Shown: positions 24,526 through 32,630 of the stretch, one piece after another
Position numbering within the stretch: position 1 is the stretch's first letter
Layout: every line of letters begins with the position of its first letter
Assembly (NCBI GenBank): GCA_039208375.1
Contig: JBCCRC010000004.1
Location: 1 to 64,000, forward strand
DNA length: 64,000 bases
Direction of reading: 5' to 3'
Source: JANQPC01 sp039208375
GTDB lineage: Bacteria > Pseudomonadota > Alphaproteobacteria > Rhodobacterales > Rhodobacteraceae
Notes under the pieces: model-generated
The model's input: only the letters and a program-made list of their open reading frames with translations
What the model was told of the DNA's origin: nothing
The model's database searches: none
Made by a program: the position numbers and the translations under genes

Positions 24526-25812
24526 TTACTGCGTGGGCGCGCCGAAGAGCGTTTCATGCATCACAGCGTACACATCAGTGCTATCCATCAGCGGGGCGAT
24601 CAGCTCGCTGTTGAACCCCGCACCGCGCACCAGGATTCCGCCGGCCACATCGTTGTAGCCCACCCATGCAATGCCAAAGGGGTGACGATCACCGCTGGCA
24701 TCCGGGGCAGCGATGAAGGCATCACCAAATTGGCCTTGCACACCATGGAGGATGCCGCCGCCGCGCGTCGTGGCATCCAGCATCCCTTCCTCTTCGACGC
24801 TGAGAACCTGAAGCCCGCCCGCATCGCTGTCGGCCGCCATGATCAGAAGCGTATCTTCGCGTTCCCCGATGAAATCCAGCATCACGCCGGTGGCTGCATC
24901 GGCGCGTTCAAGGGCTTCGAGTGTCCCGGCGGCGTTCATGTTGTTGGCGATGTTGTCTGTGCCTTCTTCTTCGATCACCGCGAAGAAGCCGGCCTCGTTC
25001 CGGCTCACAATAGCAAGGCCCACCTCAGCCATTTCTGCAATCGTGGGCGCATCCGGCCAGTAGGTGGGCACCTCATCAACCATGTTGCGCACCCATTCCT
25101 GGTCATTGAACGTGTGGTTGTGAGCGAAGATGCCCAAGAGCATATCCGTGTCCGCAGGATCGATCGCCATCAGCTCGTCACGGTTATAGACTATCGTGTA
25201 GCCTAGTTCTTCCGCGCGCTCGATCAGGTTCAGCCCATCTTCGCGTTCGCCCGGGCCGTGGCGGCCGTCCACGCCTTCGGGTAGAAGAAAGCGCTCACCC
25301 CCGGCCATGATCACCTGCGCGCCGCTTTCAATCACCGACTGTGCGATTTCCTGGGTGTTGGAGCGGCTTTCGTTCGAGGCCACGAAGGCGGCCGTTCCGG
25401 GCTCGGAGATGTGGCCCGTCTGGATCAGCGCCACGGCGCGGCCCGCTTCCATTGCCTCTTCCGCGATCGACATCTGCTGGCCTGACGCGGCAGTTATTTC
25501 TTCAGTGCCATTCAATCCAAAGCTGTCGGCCACCACTTTCACGCCATAGGCATGCACCGTTGCACCCCCGTGGCTGGTCCCGGTGAGCCGGTCATCCATG
25601 TGGCCGGTGTAGACGCCGATCTCGGGCAAGCGATCCCAATTGATCTCCCCATCGGGCCCCGCGATCATCATGCGCGCTGCGCTCCAGTGGTTAACGCCAG
25701 AGCCATCGGGGTGGAAAAAGATCACGTTGCCGGTGTCTTGGGCCACGGCGGGGGCGGCAAACGCCATCGTAGCCGTGATGGCAATGGCGGAAAGCTGTGC
25801 AGTCAAGCGCAT
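24526..25812 (-). CDS. Atypical periplasmic alkaline phosphatase (PhoA-fold)
   Basis: This 428-residue secreted phosphatase starts with a signal peptide ending AFAAPAVAQ. Metal and nucleophile regions are FFHPDGSG (Asp36), GTSHGGAT (Ser80 probable nucleophile), FFAVIEEEGTDNIANN and IMAADSDAGG. Against E. coli PhoA, Asp51, Ser102, Glu322, Asp327 and Asp369 have counterparts, but His331 is Asn and His370 is Ser; a late His (GDRHPFG) may match His412. The two-zinc site must therefore be altered. I start at 25812 because the signal peptide begins there with GAGG upstream. No full Pho box was found. Confidence 0.85.
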   Translation of the reverse strand: MRLTAQLSAIAITATMAFAAPAVAQDTGNVIFFHPDGSGVNHWSAARMMIAGPDGEINWDRLPEIGVYTGHMDDRLTGTSHGGATVHAYGVKVVADSFGLNGTEEITAASGQQMSIAEEAMEAGRAVALIQTGHISEPGTAAFVASNESRSNTQEIAQSVIESGAQVIMAGGERFLLPEGVDGRHGPGEREDGLNLIERAEELGYTIVYNRDELMAIDPADTDMLLGIFAHNHTFNDQEWVRNMVDEVPTYWPDAPTIAEMAEVGLAIVSRNEAGFFAVIEEEGTDNIANNMNAAGTLEALERADAATGVMLDFIGEREDTLLIMAADSDAGGLQVLSVEEEGMLDATTRGGGILHGVQGQFGDAFIAAPDASGDRHPFGIAWVGYNDVAGGILVRGAGFNSELIAPLMDSTDVYAVMHETLFGAPTQ

Positions 25813-26139
25813 GATATACCTCGAATTTGCATCTGTTGGACACCCTAGGTCGGCCTGATCGACCGATTGGACTGGGATGGGCGAGATATGGGGATCAGAT
25901 GTAAAACCGGAAGCACGGTGTGATGACAAATCTGCAAAGACGCGGGACGGATGGCTGTGGATTACTTCGGTGGAACCTGTGCAGTCATCCGATTGGATTT
26001 TGGGCAGGCACAGTGGCGGATGGCTGCCTTACGGGCGCCGGCGCCCGAATTTACTGGTATTTTGGCGCAGAGCCGCTAGCTCTCAGAAACCATCGGGTTT
26101 GTCGCCCGACGAAATGCGCCATTCGCCAGGAGCCACTGA
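25813..26139. other. 327-bp gap, promoter region of the phosphatase gene
   Basis: No convincing gene is seen; the long frame on the plus strand continues through the next gene out of frame and has poor composition. The gap holds a perfect 16-nt palindrome, CGGGCGCCGGCGCCCG, at 26032-26047. A lone TTTGTCATCAC on the minus strand near 25925 resembles one Pho-box half-site, but its partner is missing. Confidence 0.5.
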
Positions 26140-26451
26140 ATGCCCAAACTTGTTCAACTTTACATCCGTCAAACGGTGATCGGCTTTGGCGTTGCTGCGA
26201 TTTTCGTGGCTGGGCTTTTCTATTTCAATGTCGCAAACCTTTGGTATCTCGTCACGCATACCGACGATGGCCTTTTGGCCGGGTTCCTGCTGTTCCTTTT
26301 CAACGGGATCGTCTTCTCCGGCGTGCAGTTTGGCATCGCTGTGATGGGCATGGCCGAAAAAGACAGTGCCGAACCGCCCCACCGCGGCACGCCAGAGCAT
26401 GCCACGGTGCCTGTGCCAGTGACGGCAGACTTGCCGCGCCGCCCGCACTAA
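26140..26451 (+). CDS. Small two-TM membrane protein
   Basis: This 103-residue protein has two hydrophobic segments, VIGFGVAAIFVAGLFYF (about 13-29) and LAGFLLFLFNGIVFSGVQFGIAVMGM (about 46-71), then a Pro/His-rich cytosolic tail. AGGAGC lies about 9 nt before the ATG. Its stop shares the bases CTAA with the stop of the convergent GST gene. I recognise no family; size and layout suggest a small inner-membrane accessory protein. Confidence 0.65.
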   Translation: MPKLVQLYIRQTVIGFGVAAIFVAGLFYFNVANLWYLVTHTDDGLLAGFLLFLFNGIVFSGVQFGIAVMGMAEKDSAEPPHRGTPEHATVPVPVTADLPRRPH

Positions 26452-27080
26452 GGCCCATCACCTACCGAATTGATTTCGTCAAACTTGGGTGTGTCTCTCA
26501 TTGCGGTCGACCAGTTGGTTAGCTTCGGTGCGGAAGGCAGGATTTTGGCGCCCTCGGGAGTATTGGCGAAGTAGGTGATGATTGGCGCGATAAACGCGTC
26601 AGCAAGAGTAGCCTTCTGGCCGCAGAAAAACGGGCCGTCCCCCAGCCCTACGTCCAGAATGCCAATCACTTCTTCCATGGCATCCATACCAGCCGCGAGC
26701 CGTGCCTCATCGGGCGGCTGGCCCCGGAAGCCTTTGATGAAGCGCTCGGTCAGGCATACACGCACCACCGAGGCATAGAGGTAGTCGTTGGCGACGGAGA
26801 TCCATTGCAGCATGCGTGCGCGGTTTGCAGGCGCGGTGGGCTGAAGCGGAGGGCCGTCGAATGCGCTGTCGACATAGCTTGTGATGGCGAGCGTTTCGTA
26901 GAGCGTGACATCGCCGTGACGGAGGGCTGGCATGCGCCCGAACGGCTGATGCGCCCGGTACTCGGGACTGCGAAAATCCATGGGCGTGAGGGTGTAGGAT
27001 ACGCCCTTCATGGCGCAGGCCATCCGCGTTGTGCGCACGTAGGTGCTGAACGGATGGCCGAGGATTTCGAGATTTGCCAA
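26448..27080 (-). CDS. Glutathione S-transferase family protein
   Basis: This 210-residue protein has a thioredoxin-like N-terminal domain (LEILGHPFSTYVRTTRMACAM; STYVR marks the glutathione-side active region) with MPALRHGDVTLYETLAITSYV as the gamma-Glu binding motif. The helical C-terminal domain has the N-capping box LADAFIAPIITYF. The TTG start at 27080 has AGGAG 10 nt upstream and gives the family length; the longer ATG start adds 29 unrelated residues. Confidence 0.85.
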   Translation of the reverse strand: MANLEILGHPFSTYVRTTRMACAMKGVSYTLTPMDFRSPEYRAHQPFGRMPALRHGDVTLYETLAITSYVDSAFDGPPLQPTAPANRARMLQWISVANDYLYASVVRVCLTERFIKGFRGQPPDEARLAAGMDAMEEVIGILDVGLGDGPFFCGQKATLADAFIAPIITYFANTPEGAKILPSAPKLTNWSTAMRDTPKFDEINSVGDGP

Positions 27081-27710
27081 GGAACTGCTCCTATTGGTTT
27101 GGGTTGGAACTGTGCGCGGGGACGAGGCCTGCAGAATGGGTGCTCCGAAGGCTGCGCGAGCCACCATCGTAGCGCGTGCGAATACCGGTGGTATCGCGTC
27201 GAGGCGTCTTACATCCCGCGCGCACGCGTGTGGCGCGCGTTGTAAGTTCTCGGACAGCCCCGAAAGTGATGGTGAACGACGTGGTCTCGACCATGCTACC
27301 GCAAACGTGGCTGGCGATGGCTCGCCGCGTGCAGCGATCCAGTTCTATGGCAAACCCCGAGAGACTGGTTTCGCCGTCTTCCGCGTTTTTTATGATTTCT
27401 CCGTACACTGGCGAAGGGTTCGCATCGACGGTGTCGGATATCCAGACGGGCTCACGCACCGGTGCCACCTGTTCGGGCTAAGGCCGCCCAGCCAAGGCCT
27501 GATCCATTGAGCACCTTTACGTGTTGGGAAACGACGCATCGCGCGGCGGGCGGCGCGTCGTTAAGTTCGTGCGCCCGAGCGCCGGTGTAGGGTGCCTTGC
27601 CAAGAATTGCCGCGCGCAGTGTGTGTGCTTGGACTGCATCGTGGGATTCGTCGGGCATTCCGTAACAAAAGGATCTGTTACCGGTTCCGCAAGTGCGCCC
27701 CGTAAACGAG
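27081..27710. other. About 630-bp gap with no convincing gene
   Basis: The best open frame is on the minus strand (27091-27468, GTG start, 125 codons). Its middle part (SLSGFAIELDRCTRRAIAS) has ordinary composition, but it lacks a ribosome site and any family signature, and its end runs into GST promoter DNA. A 6-bp dyad GTAACA/TGTTAC lies at 27662-27681. No RNA gene was recognised. Confidence 0.4.
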
Positions 27711-27736
27711 AACCGGCGCCGCAGCGGGCGCCGGTT
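27711..27736 (-). terminator. Hairpin downstream of rpoH
   Basis: AACCGGCGCC (27711-27720) pairs perfectly with GGCGCCGGTT (27727-27736) around a 6-nt loop, 22 nt beyond the rpoH stop. The minus-strand bases after it are CTCGTTTACGG, a weak T-tract. Confidence 0.65.
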
Positions 27737-27758
27737 TGTTGGGTTAGCGCTCGAGGGC

Positions 27759-28655
27759 CTAGGCCGAGGCGAGTAGGCCCTTTTCCTTGGCAAGCTCCTG
27801 CATGCGCTTTTGCAGCTTCTCAAAAGCGCGCACCTCGATCTGGCGAATGCGCTCGCGGCTCACATCGTATTGGCCCGAAAGCTCTTCAAGCGTCAGCGGC
27901 TGATCCTGCAGGCGCCGCTGCATGAGAATATCTTTCTCGCGGTCGTTCAGCACGTCCATTGCGGCGGCAAGAAGCTCGCGCCGCGTTTCAAGCTCGTCGC
28001 GCGCCTCATAGTCGCCCGCCTGATCGGCCTCTTCATCCTCAAGCCAATCCTGCCACTGGGCTGCGCCTTCGCCATCGGTCGAGATCGTAGCGTTCAGCGA
28101 TGCATCACCGCCGGAAAGGCGGCGGTTCATCGAGATCACCTCATCTTCGGTGACGCCAAGATCGGTGGCGATCTTTTGCACGTGTTCGGGCCGCAGATCG
28201 CCTTCTTCGAGAGCGCCGATCCGGGCCTTGGCCTTACGCAGGTTGAAGAACAGTTTCTTCTGCGCCGAGGTTGTGCCGAGTTTAACGAGGCTCCACGAGC
28301 GCAGAATGTATTCCTGTATCGAGGCGCGGATCCACCACATGGCGTAGGTGGCGAGGCGGAAGCCCTTTTCGGGGTCAAACCGTTTTACGGCCTGCATAAG
28401 GCCCACATTAGCTTCCGAGATCACCTCGGCCTGGGGTAGGCCATAGCCACGATAGCCCATGGCGATCTTCGCCGCGAGGCGGAGGTGGGATGTCACAAGC
28501 TGGTGGGCCGAGTTGGTATCGCCCCGTTCGGTCCAGTTCTTTGCAAGCATGTATTCCTGCTCGGGCTCGAGCATTGGGAACTTGCGGATTTCCTGAAGAT
28601 AGCGATTCAGCCCCTGTTCCGGGCTGGGCGCGGGCAGATTAGCGTAATTCGACAT
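27759..28655 (-). CDS. rpoH: RNA polymerase sigma factor RpoH (sigma-32)
   Basis: This 298-residue heat-shock sigma factor has region 2 (AHQLVTSHLRLAAKIAMGYRGYG and FRLATYAMWWIRASIQEYIL), the RpoH box QKKLFFNLRK that separates it from other sigmas, and region 4 (LTLEELSGQYDVSRERIRQIE). The start has AGGGA about 8 nt upstream. Some Rhodobacteraceae carry two rpoH genes; which one this is cannot be decided. A perfect TGAACT/AGTTCA dyad lies 66 nt upstream. Confidence 0.96.
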   Translation of the reverse strand: MSNYANLPAPSPEQGLNRYLQEIRKFPMLEPEQEYMLAKNWTERGDTNSAHQLVTSHLRLAAKIAMGYRGYGLPQAEVISEANVGLMQAVKRFDPEKGFRLATYAMWWIRASIQEYILRSWSLVKLGTTSAQKKLFFNLRKAKARIGALEEGDLRPEHVQKIATDLGVTEDEVISMNRRLSGGDASLNATISTDGEGAAQWQDWLEDEEADQAGDYEARDELETRRELLAAAMDVLNDREKDILMQRRLQDQPLTLEELSGQYDVSRERIRQIEVRAFEKLQKRMQELAKEKGLLASA

Positions 28656-28720
28656 CGTTCAATCCCTGTGGTCTTCTCGGTAATATCGCGCTGATGTTCA
28701 GCGGGTTAACATTGAGATAG

Positions 28721-28734
28721 TGAACTCATCAGTT
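28721..28734. promoter_or_regulatory. Palindrome upstream of rpoH
   Basis: TGAACTCATCAGTTCA-type dyad: TGAACT and AGTTCA arms (the second arm extends to 28736) around CATC, followed by a partial repeat AGTTC. It lies in the 209-bp rluD-rpoH gap, 66 nt before the rpoH start, where an activator or repressor could act. No known consensus fits exactly. Confidence 0.45.
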
Positions 28735-28864
28735 CAGTTCAAGGGTCACTCGGGCAAGTTTTGCGTTAGGACGAATTTAGGAAGGGTTACCAGCGGCGTC
28801 GCCCTTCATGTCACGGCCCTAACGTATATGTGCAAATTCCTACAGAAAACCTGCGAAAAACGCG

Positions 28865-29896
28865 TTAGCTGTGTGCGTCCGCGCGCAAATCCGCCAAAAG
28901 CGCCTCGAAATCAGCGGGCAGGGGGGTGTCAAACAACATTTCCGCGCCCGTGACGGGATGCTTAAATCCTAGTGTGCGGGCATGAAGCGCCTGGCGCGGG
29001 AAAGCCGCGATCGCCGCCGCCGCATGGGCCCCGAGCGCCTTGGTGGAGGCACGCCGCCGCCCGCCATAGACTGGGTCGCCCACCAGCCCGTGGCCCAGAT
29101 AGGCCATATGAGCGCGGATCTGGTGGGTGCGCCCTGTTTCCAGCCAGCACTCGCAGAGCGCGGCCTGATCGGCGAACGCCTCCATCGCCCGCAGGCGGGT
29201 CACCGCATGGCGCCCGCCTTCGAAAATCACGGCCTGGCGCTGGCGATCTGTTTTGTGCCGATCGAGCCCGGTTGTGACGCGGATCACCGCGCCGCCGTCC
29301 GCCGCCACGCCGCGCAGGCCGCGCAGGCGCGGATCGCCGGGATCGGGCACCCCGTGACACAGCGCAGTATAGCAGCGTTCTGCACTATGGGCCTCGAACT
29401 GGCGCGCCAGCCCGTGGTGGGCTGCGTCGGATTTGGCCACCACCAGAAGGCCCGAGGTATCTTTATCGATCCGGTGCACGATGCCGGGGCGCTTTTCGCC
29501 GCCAACGCCCGACAGCCGCCCCGCGAAGTGATGCAGAAGCGCGTTGACCAGCGTACCGGTGGGCGTGCCGGGGGCGGGGTGAACCACCAGGCCCGCAGGC
29601 TTGTCGATCACGGCCAGATCATCGTCTTCGTAAACAATAGCAAGGGGGATGGCCTCGGGCGCGGTTTCCACCTCTGCCGCCTCGGCCACGGTTATCTCAT
29701 AGGCTTCCCCCTCGGCCACGGCAGCCTTGCCATCGGTGATCACCTCCCCTGCACGCCGCACCGCGCCCTCGGCGATCAGGCGGGCCAAGCGCGAGCGTGA
29801 CAGATGCGCAGCCTCTGGCACGAAGCGCGCCAGCGCCTTATCAAGGCGGGCGGGTGGATCGGCCCCGATGGTAACGAGAACGCGCGAGGCGGGCAT
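28865..29896 (-). CDS. RluA/RluD-family 23S rRNA pseudouridine synthase
   Basis: This 343-residue enzyme isomerises uridine in rRNA. An S4 RNA-binding domain (about 14-60, RLDKALARFVPEAAHLSRSR) is followed by the catalytic domain with VIDKPAGLVVHPAPG, HRIDKDTSGLLVVAK (catalytic Asp) and ETGRTHQIRAHMAYLGH. The order matches RluD, but exact rRNA positions cannot be assigned. The start codon at 29896 overlaps the start codon of the divergent gene within the tetranucleotide CATG. Confidence 0.92.
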   Translation of the reverse strand: MPASRVLVTIGADPPARLDKALARFVPEAAHLSRSRLARLIAEGAVRRAGEVITDGKAAVAEGEAYEITVAEAAEVETAPEAIPLAIVYEDDDLAVIDKPAGLVVHPAPGTPTGTLVNALLHHFAGRLSGVGGEKRPGIVHRIDKDTSGLLVVAKSDAAHHGLARQFEAHSAERCYTALCHGVPDPGDPRLRGLRGVAADGGAVIRVTTGLDRHKTDRQRQAVIFEGGRHAVTRLRAMEAFADQAALCECWLETGRTHQIRAHMAYLGHGLVGDPVYGGRRRASTKALGAHAAAAIAAFPRQALHARTLGFKHPVTGAEMLFDTPLPADFEALLADLRADAHS

Positions 29897-30197
29897 GGAT
29901 GACGAAGCTCCGGCAACAGGTGGCGAGGTGGCGCACCTGCGCTTTCTGAAATGGCTTGTCACGGTGCTGACCGCAACGATGATCTTGGGCGTTCTAACGA
30001 TCGTGGTGCTTCTTGTCATCCGCCTGCAAACGCCGGCGGTGGCGTTGCCCAGCGAGATCGTGTTGCCCGACGGCGCTGTGGCCACAGCCTTTACACAAGG
30101 CGACGGCTGGTTCGCGGTGGTGACGGCGGACGACCGGATTTTGATCTTTGACCAAGCGGGCGGTTCTGTTGTGCAGGAGGTCGTGATCGGGCGCTGA
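29895..30197 (+). CDS. Small membrane protein (DUF6476-like)
   Basis: This 100-residue protein has a short acidic N-terminus, one long TM segment (LVTVLTATMILGVLTIVVLLVI, about 21-42) and a periplasmic part with LPDGAVATAFTQGDGWFAVVTADDRILIFD. This matches a conserved Rhodobacteraceae family I recall as DUF6476; the assignment is from memory. The ATG overlaps the divergent rluA-family start by two bases, with GAGG a few bases upstream. Function unknown. Confidence 0.75.
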   Translation: MDDEAPATGGEVAHLRFLKWLVTVLTATMILGVLTIVVLLVIRLQTPAVALPSEIVLPDGAVATAFTQGDGWFAVVTADDRILIFDQAGGSVVQEVVIGR

Positions 30198-30318
30198 GTT
30201 GTAGCGTCTGGCATGCCTCATAGCCCGACGTTTCCCGCTTACAGTCAGAAGCTTAGGACGTTCGGTTTATGCCGTCCCATCTCTCGCGGTCACCAGCGCA
30301 CGGTAGGTGGCTCACCGC

Positions 30319-31062
30319 CTAGCGCGGGGCCCAACCGGTTTCCAGCGCTCGCGCCCAGGGTTCGGCCTCGTTCTGGCGGGCCAGCGCGATCATCGGCGCA
30401 GTATCATAGAGCACCGTGTGAAAGCTGGCGCGCCAAGTGCCGCCTGCCTGTTCGAGTATGGCGTAGGAGGCGTCGGGCGCCCCCATCTCGGCCCACAGCG
30501 GCGGGTCGATATCATCGTTGAAATAGGCCGGGCAGCCGATGGAACCGGGGTTAACCAGAAGCGGCCCGTCCGGAACGCGCACTGCGCGGGGAAGATGCGT
30601 GTGACCGGAGAGGATCACCGGGTTGTCGATCCCTTCTGCGGGCCCGGATGCCTGTTCTAAGGATGCGGGCTGCATGCTGCCATCTTGCGCGCGGCGGTGC
30701 AGCCAGTTGGCATTGTCGTCCCCCGGCTGGCCGTGGGACATGACGATGCCGTGGCGCTCGTCAAGCGCGCGAAAGCTGCGGATCCAGTCCAGATGCATCG
30801 TGTTCAAAAGCGGGTAGGCCCAACGCTCCCAAAGATCCATTTCTTCCGGCGCACGGTCGATCAGGAAGCGATCGTGATTGCCCATGACCTGCGGAATGGC
30901 GCGCGCCATGAGCAGATCGGCCACAGCGCCTGCATCGAAAGGGCCGGAAAAACTGTCGCCAAGATTGAGAACCTCGGTGATGCCGTGGCGATCGATGTCT
31001 GCGAGTGCTGCCTCGAGGGCGCCTATGTTGCCGTGAATGTCTGATATAACCGCGATTTGCAT
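30319..31062 (-). CDS. Metallophosphoesterase (YfcE/calcineurin-like)
   Basis: This 247-residue two-metal phosphoesterase has the family signatures: ISDIHGNIGALEAAL (DxH), LNLGDSFSGPFDAG (GDx), VMGNHDRFL (GNHD), VMSHGQP and ILSGHTHLPRAVRV (GHTH), then LLVNPGSIG. Length and order fit small phosphodiesterases of the YfcE/MJ0936 type. It is 51 nt downstream of the ATP-grasp gene's stop on the same strand region, and probably cytosolic. The substrate is not defined. Confidence 0.87.
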   Translation of the reverse strand: MQIAVISDIHGNIGALEAALADIDRHGITEVLNLGDSFSGPFDAGAVADLLMARAIPQVMGNHDRFLIDRAPEEMDLWERWAYPLLNTMHLDWIRSFRALDERHGIVMSHGQPGDDNANWLHRRAQDGSMQPASLEQASGPAEGIDNPVILSGHTHLPRAVRVPDGPLLVNPGSIGCPAYFNDDIDPPLWAEMGAPDASYAILEQAGGTWRASFHTVLYDTAPMIALARQNEAEPWARALETGWAPR

Positions 31063-31113
31063 GGGGCGACCATGGCGTGGCGCGACGCTGGCGTAAAGCG
31101 CAGGCGCGGGGCG

Positions 31114-32352
31114 TCAGGCGTTCTGGCGCCGGGGCCGCGCCCGACCAACCACGCGGCGCAGCGCCGATTTGATGGTGCCTCCGGCCCATCGGTAGCCGAG
31201 GTAGATCGCAGGAAGCGGGTCGCGCCAGCGAAAGACGGCATGGCCGTGGGCAAGGCAGGCTGCGCGCAGAAGGTCTCTGGCACGGCGGCGGCGCTGGGCA
31301 GCCGTTAGCCCCGGTTCGCGCAGCCCATCGAGATCGGCAAGTCCCCAGTGCAGGCGGCGGCCAGCCCGGTAGCTGGTTTTGGGCTGAGTCGAGCGCCCCA
31401 AACGCGCCCGCGCGGCCTCGCCCACGAGATTTACGCCAGCCAGCGCCGCCGCCGCGATATTGGCATCGATGCGAGGGTTGATTTCGAGAAACTGCGAGCG
31501 CCCGGTTTTGGCATCGAACATGAACTGCGCGCATCCAAGCCCATCCCATTCGAAGCGAGCGGCAAGCGCTTCCACGGCGCGGGTGTGTGCGGGATGCGGG
31601 GCAACGCCGCGCACGTCGACCCCGTAGCCCGTGCCATCGAACACGTCCGTGCGCAGCACCTCACATTCGAACCGATGCGTGACACGGCCCTCCTGCGCGA
31701 GGAACATAACGTTGTGACGTCGCCCGACTGCTTTGCGCTGCGCCAGAAGGGGGCGCTTGCCGTGGGCGGACAGGTCAAGCGCATCGAGCATGGCCTCACT
31801 CTCGACGAAAAGACACTTTCGGCCGAGGACATGGGTGTTCGAATTCAGCGGTTTGAGGGCGAGCGGATAGCCCATTGTGCGGCCCGCTGCCTGGATCCCC
31901 GCGCGCCCGCGTACTTCGCGCGTTGGCGGCAGACCAAGCTCTTCAGTTAGGCCAAGGGCCTGGCCCCAAGCGCTATAGCCCTCTTTGGCCAAGGCGCGCC
32001 TGATCACGGTATCGGATGGCAGAAGGATTTGCCGGGCGCAGTCCGGCGCGCGGTGGCGCAGCTCCATCAACACAGGCAGGCACGCTTCGCCGGCGGGCAG
32101 GATCAACCGCGCACCGCCCGGAGCGCGCAGCCAGGTCGCAAGCGCATCCGCAAGGCCCGGATCGCCCCAGCGCCCGTGCATCAAATACTGATCTGTGACA
32201 CGGCTGAAGGTGACGAAACGATCTTCTTCCCGGCCGGGCTGAAAGCCTAGTACCGGGGTAAAGCCGGCCGCCTTGAGCGCCCAAGCTGCAGCGAGTGTCT
32301 GGCGATGACACTCGAGGATAAGAACAGATCCTCCAGTCACGCCTCGTGCCAT
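31114..32352 (-). CDS. ATP-grasp domain protein of unknown substrate
   Basis: This 412-residue protein has a preATP-grasp N-terminus (SVLILECHRQTLAAAWALKAAGF), a central ATP-binding part (YPLALKPLNSNTHV, with the lysine) and the catalytic strand GRSQFLEINPRIDANIAAAALAGVNL (E-x-N). This is the layout of carboxylate-amine ligases of the carbamoyl-phosphate-synthase-like group. The basic C-terminal 90 residues are a separate helical region. No ribosome site is clear at the ATG. The product is unknown. Confidence 0.75.
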   Translation of the reverse strand: MARGVTGGSVLILECHRQTLAAAWALKAAGFTPVLGFQPGREEDRFVTFSRVTDQYLMHGRWGDPGLADALATWLRAPGGARLILPAGEACLPVLMELRHRAPDCARQILLPSDTVIRRALAKEGYSAWGQALGLTEELGLPPTREVRGRAGIQAAGRTMGYPLALKPLNSNTHVLGRKCLFVESEAMLDALDLSAHGKRPLLAQRKAVGRRHNVMFLAQEGRVTHRFECEVLRTDVFDGTGYGVDVRGVAPHPAHTRAVEALAARFEWDGLGCAQFMFDAKTGRSQFLEINPRIDANIAAAALAGVNLVGEAARARLGRSTQPKTSYRAGRRLHWGLADLDGLREPGLTAAQRRRRARDLLRAACLAHGHAVFRWRDPLPAIYLGYRWAGGTIKSALRRVVGRARPRRQNA

Positions 32353-32510
32353 ATCTTATAGGAGCGGGTGAAGCGCTCCCACGCACGGCTACACCTGGGA
32401 TTGGGCCGAATTTCGCGTGGGATTCAAATATGTTCTGCCAATTGTTGCCGAAATTTACCAAGGCCGGCGCTCGTTCCCGTTTAGCGGGAATTGGATGGGT
32501 GGGGGTGAAG

Positions 32511-32587
32511 TGGTACCGCCTCCCTGGCTTGAACAGGGGACCTCTGGATCCACAATCCAGCGCTCTAACCAACTGAGCTAAGGCGGC
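32511..32587 (-). tRNA. tRNA-His (GTG anticodon)
   Basis: The minus strand folds as a 77-nt tRNA with encoded CCA. Acceptor GCCGCCT pairs with AGGCGGT (G1:U72 wobble), the D stem is GCTC/GAGC, the anticodon stem CTGGA/TCCAG encloses TTGTGGA, and the T arm has GTTCAAG. Discriminator is A73 and position -1 is U in the genome, so the usual G-1:C73 histidine element is absent, as known in alphaproteobacteria. Confidence 0.95.
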
Positions 32588-32630
32588 ACGCGGGGTGGGA
32601 TAGCCGCCAGCCCCCGCGATTGCAAGCCTC

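Noticed and set aside
25915..25935. Pho box for the alkaline phosphatase gene
   Set aside because: Only one partial half-site (TTTGTCAT on the minus strand) is present; the second CTGTCAT repeat is missing.
27176..27481. 101-codon plus-strand frame in the gap before rpoH
   Set aside because: Ser/Arg-rich, no ribosome site, and it is antisense to an equally doubtful minus-strand frame; neither is convincing.
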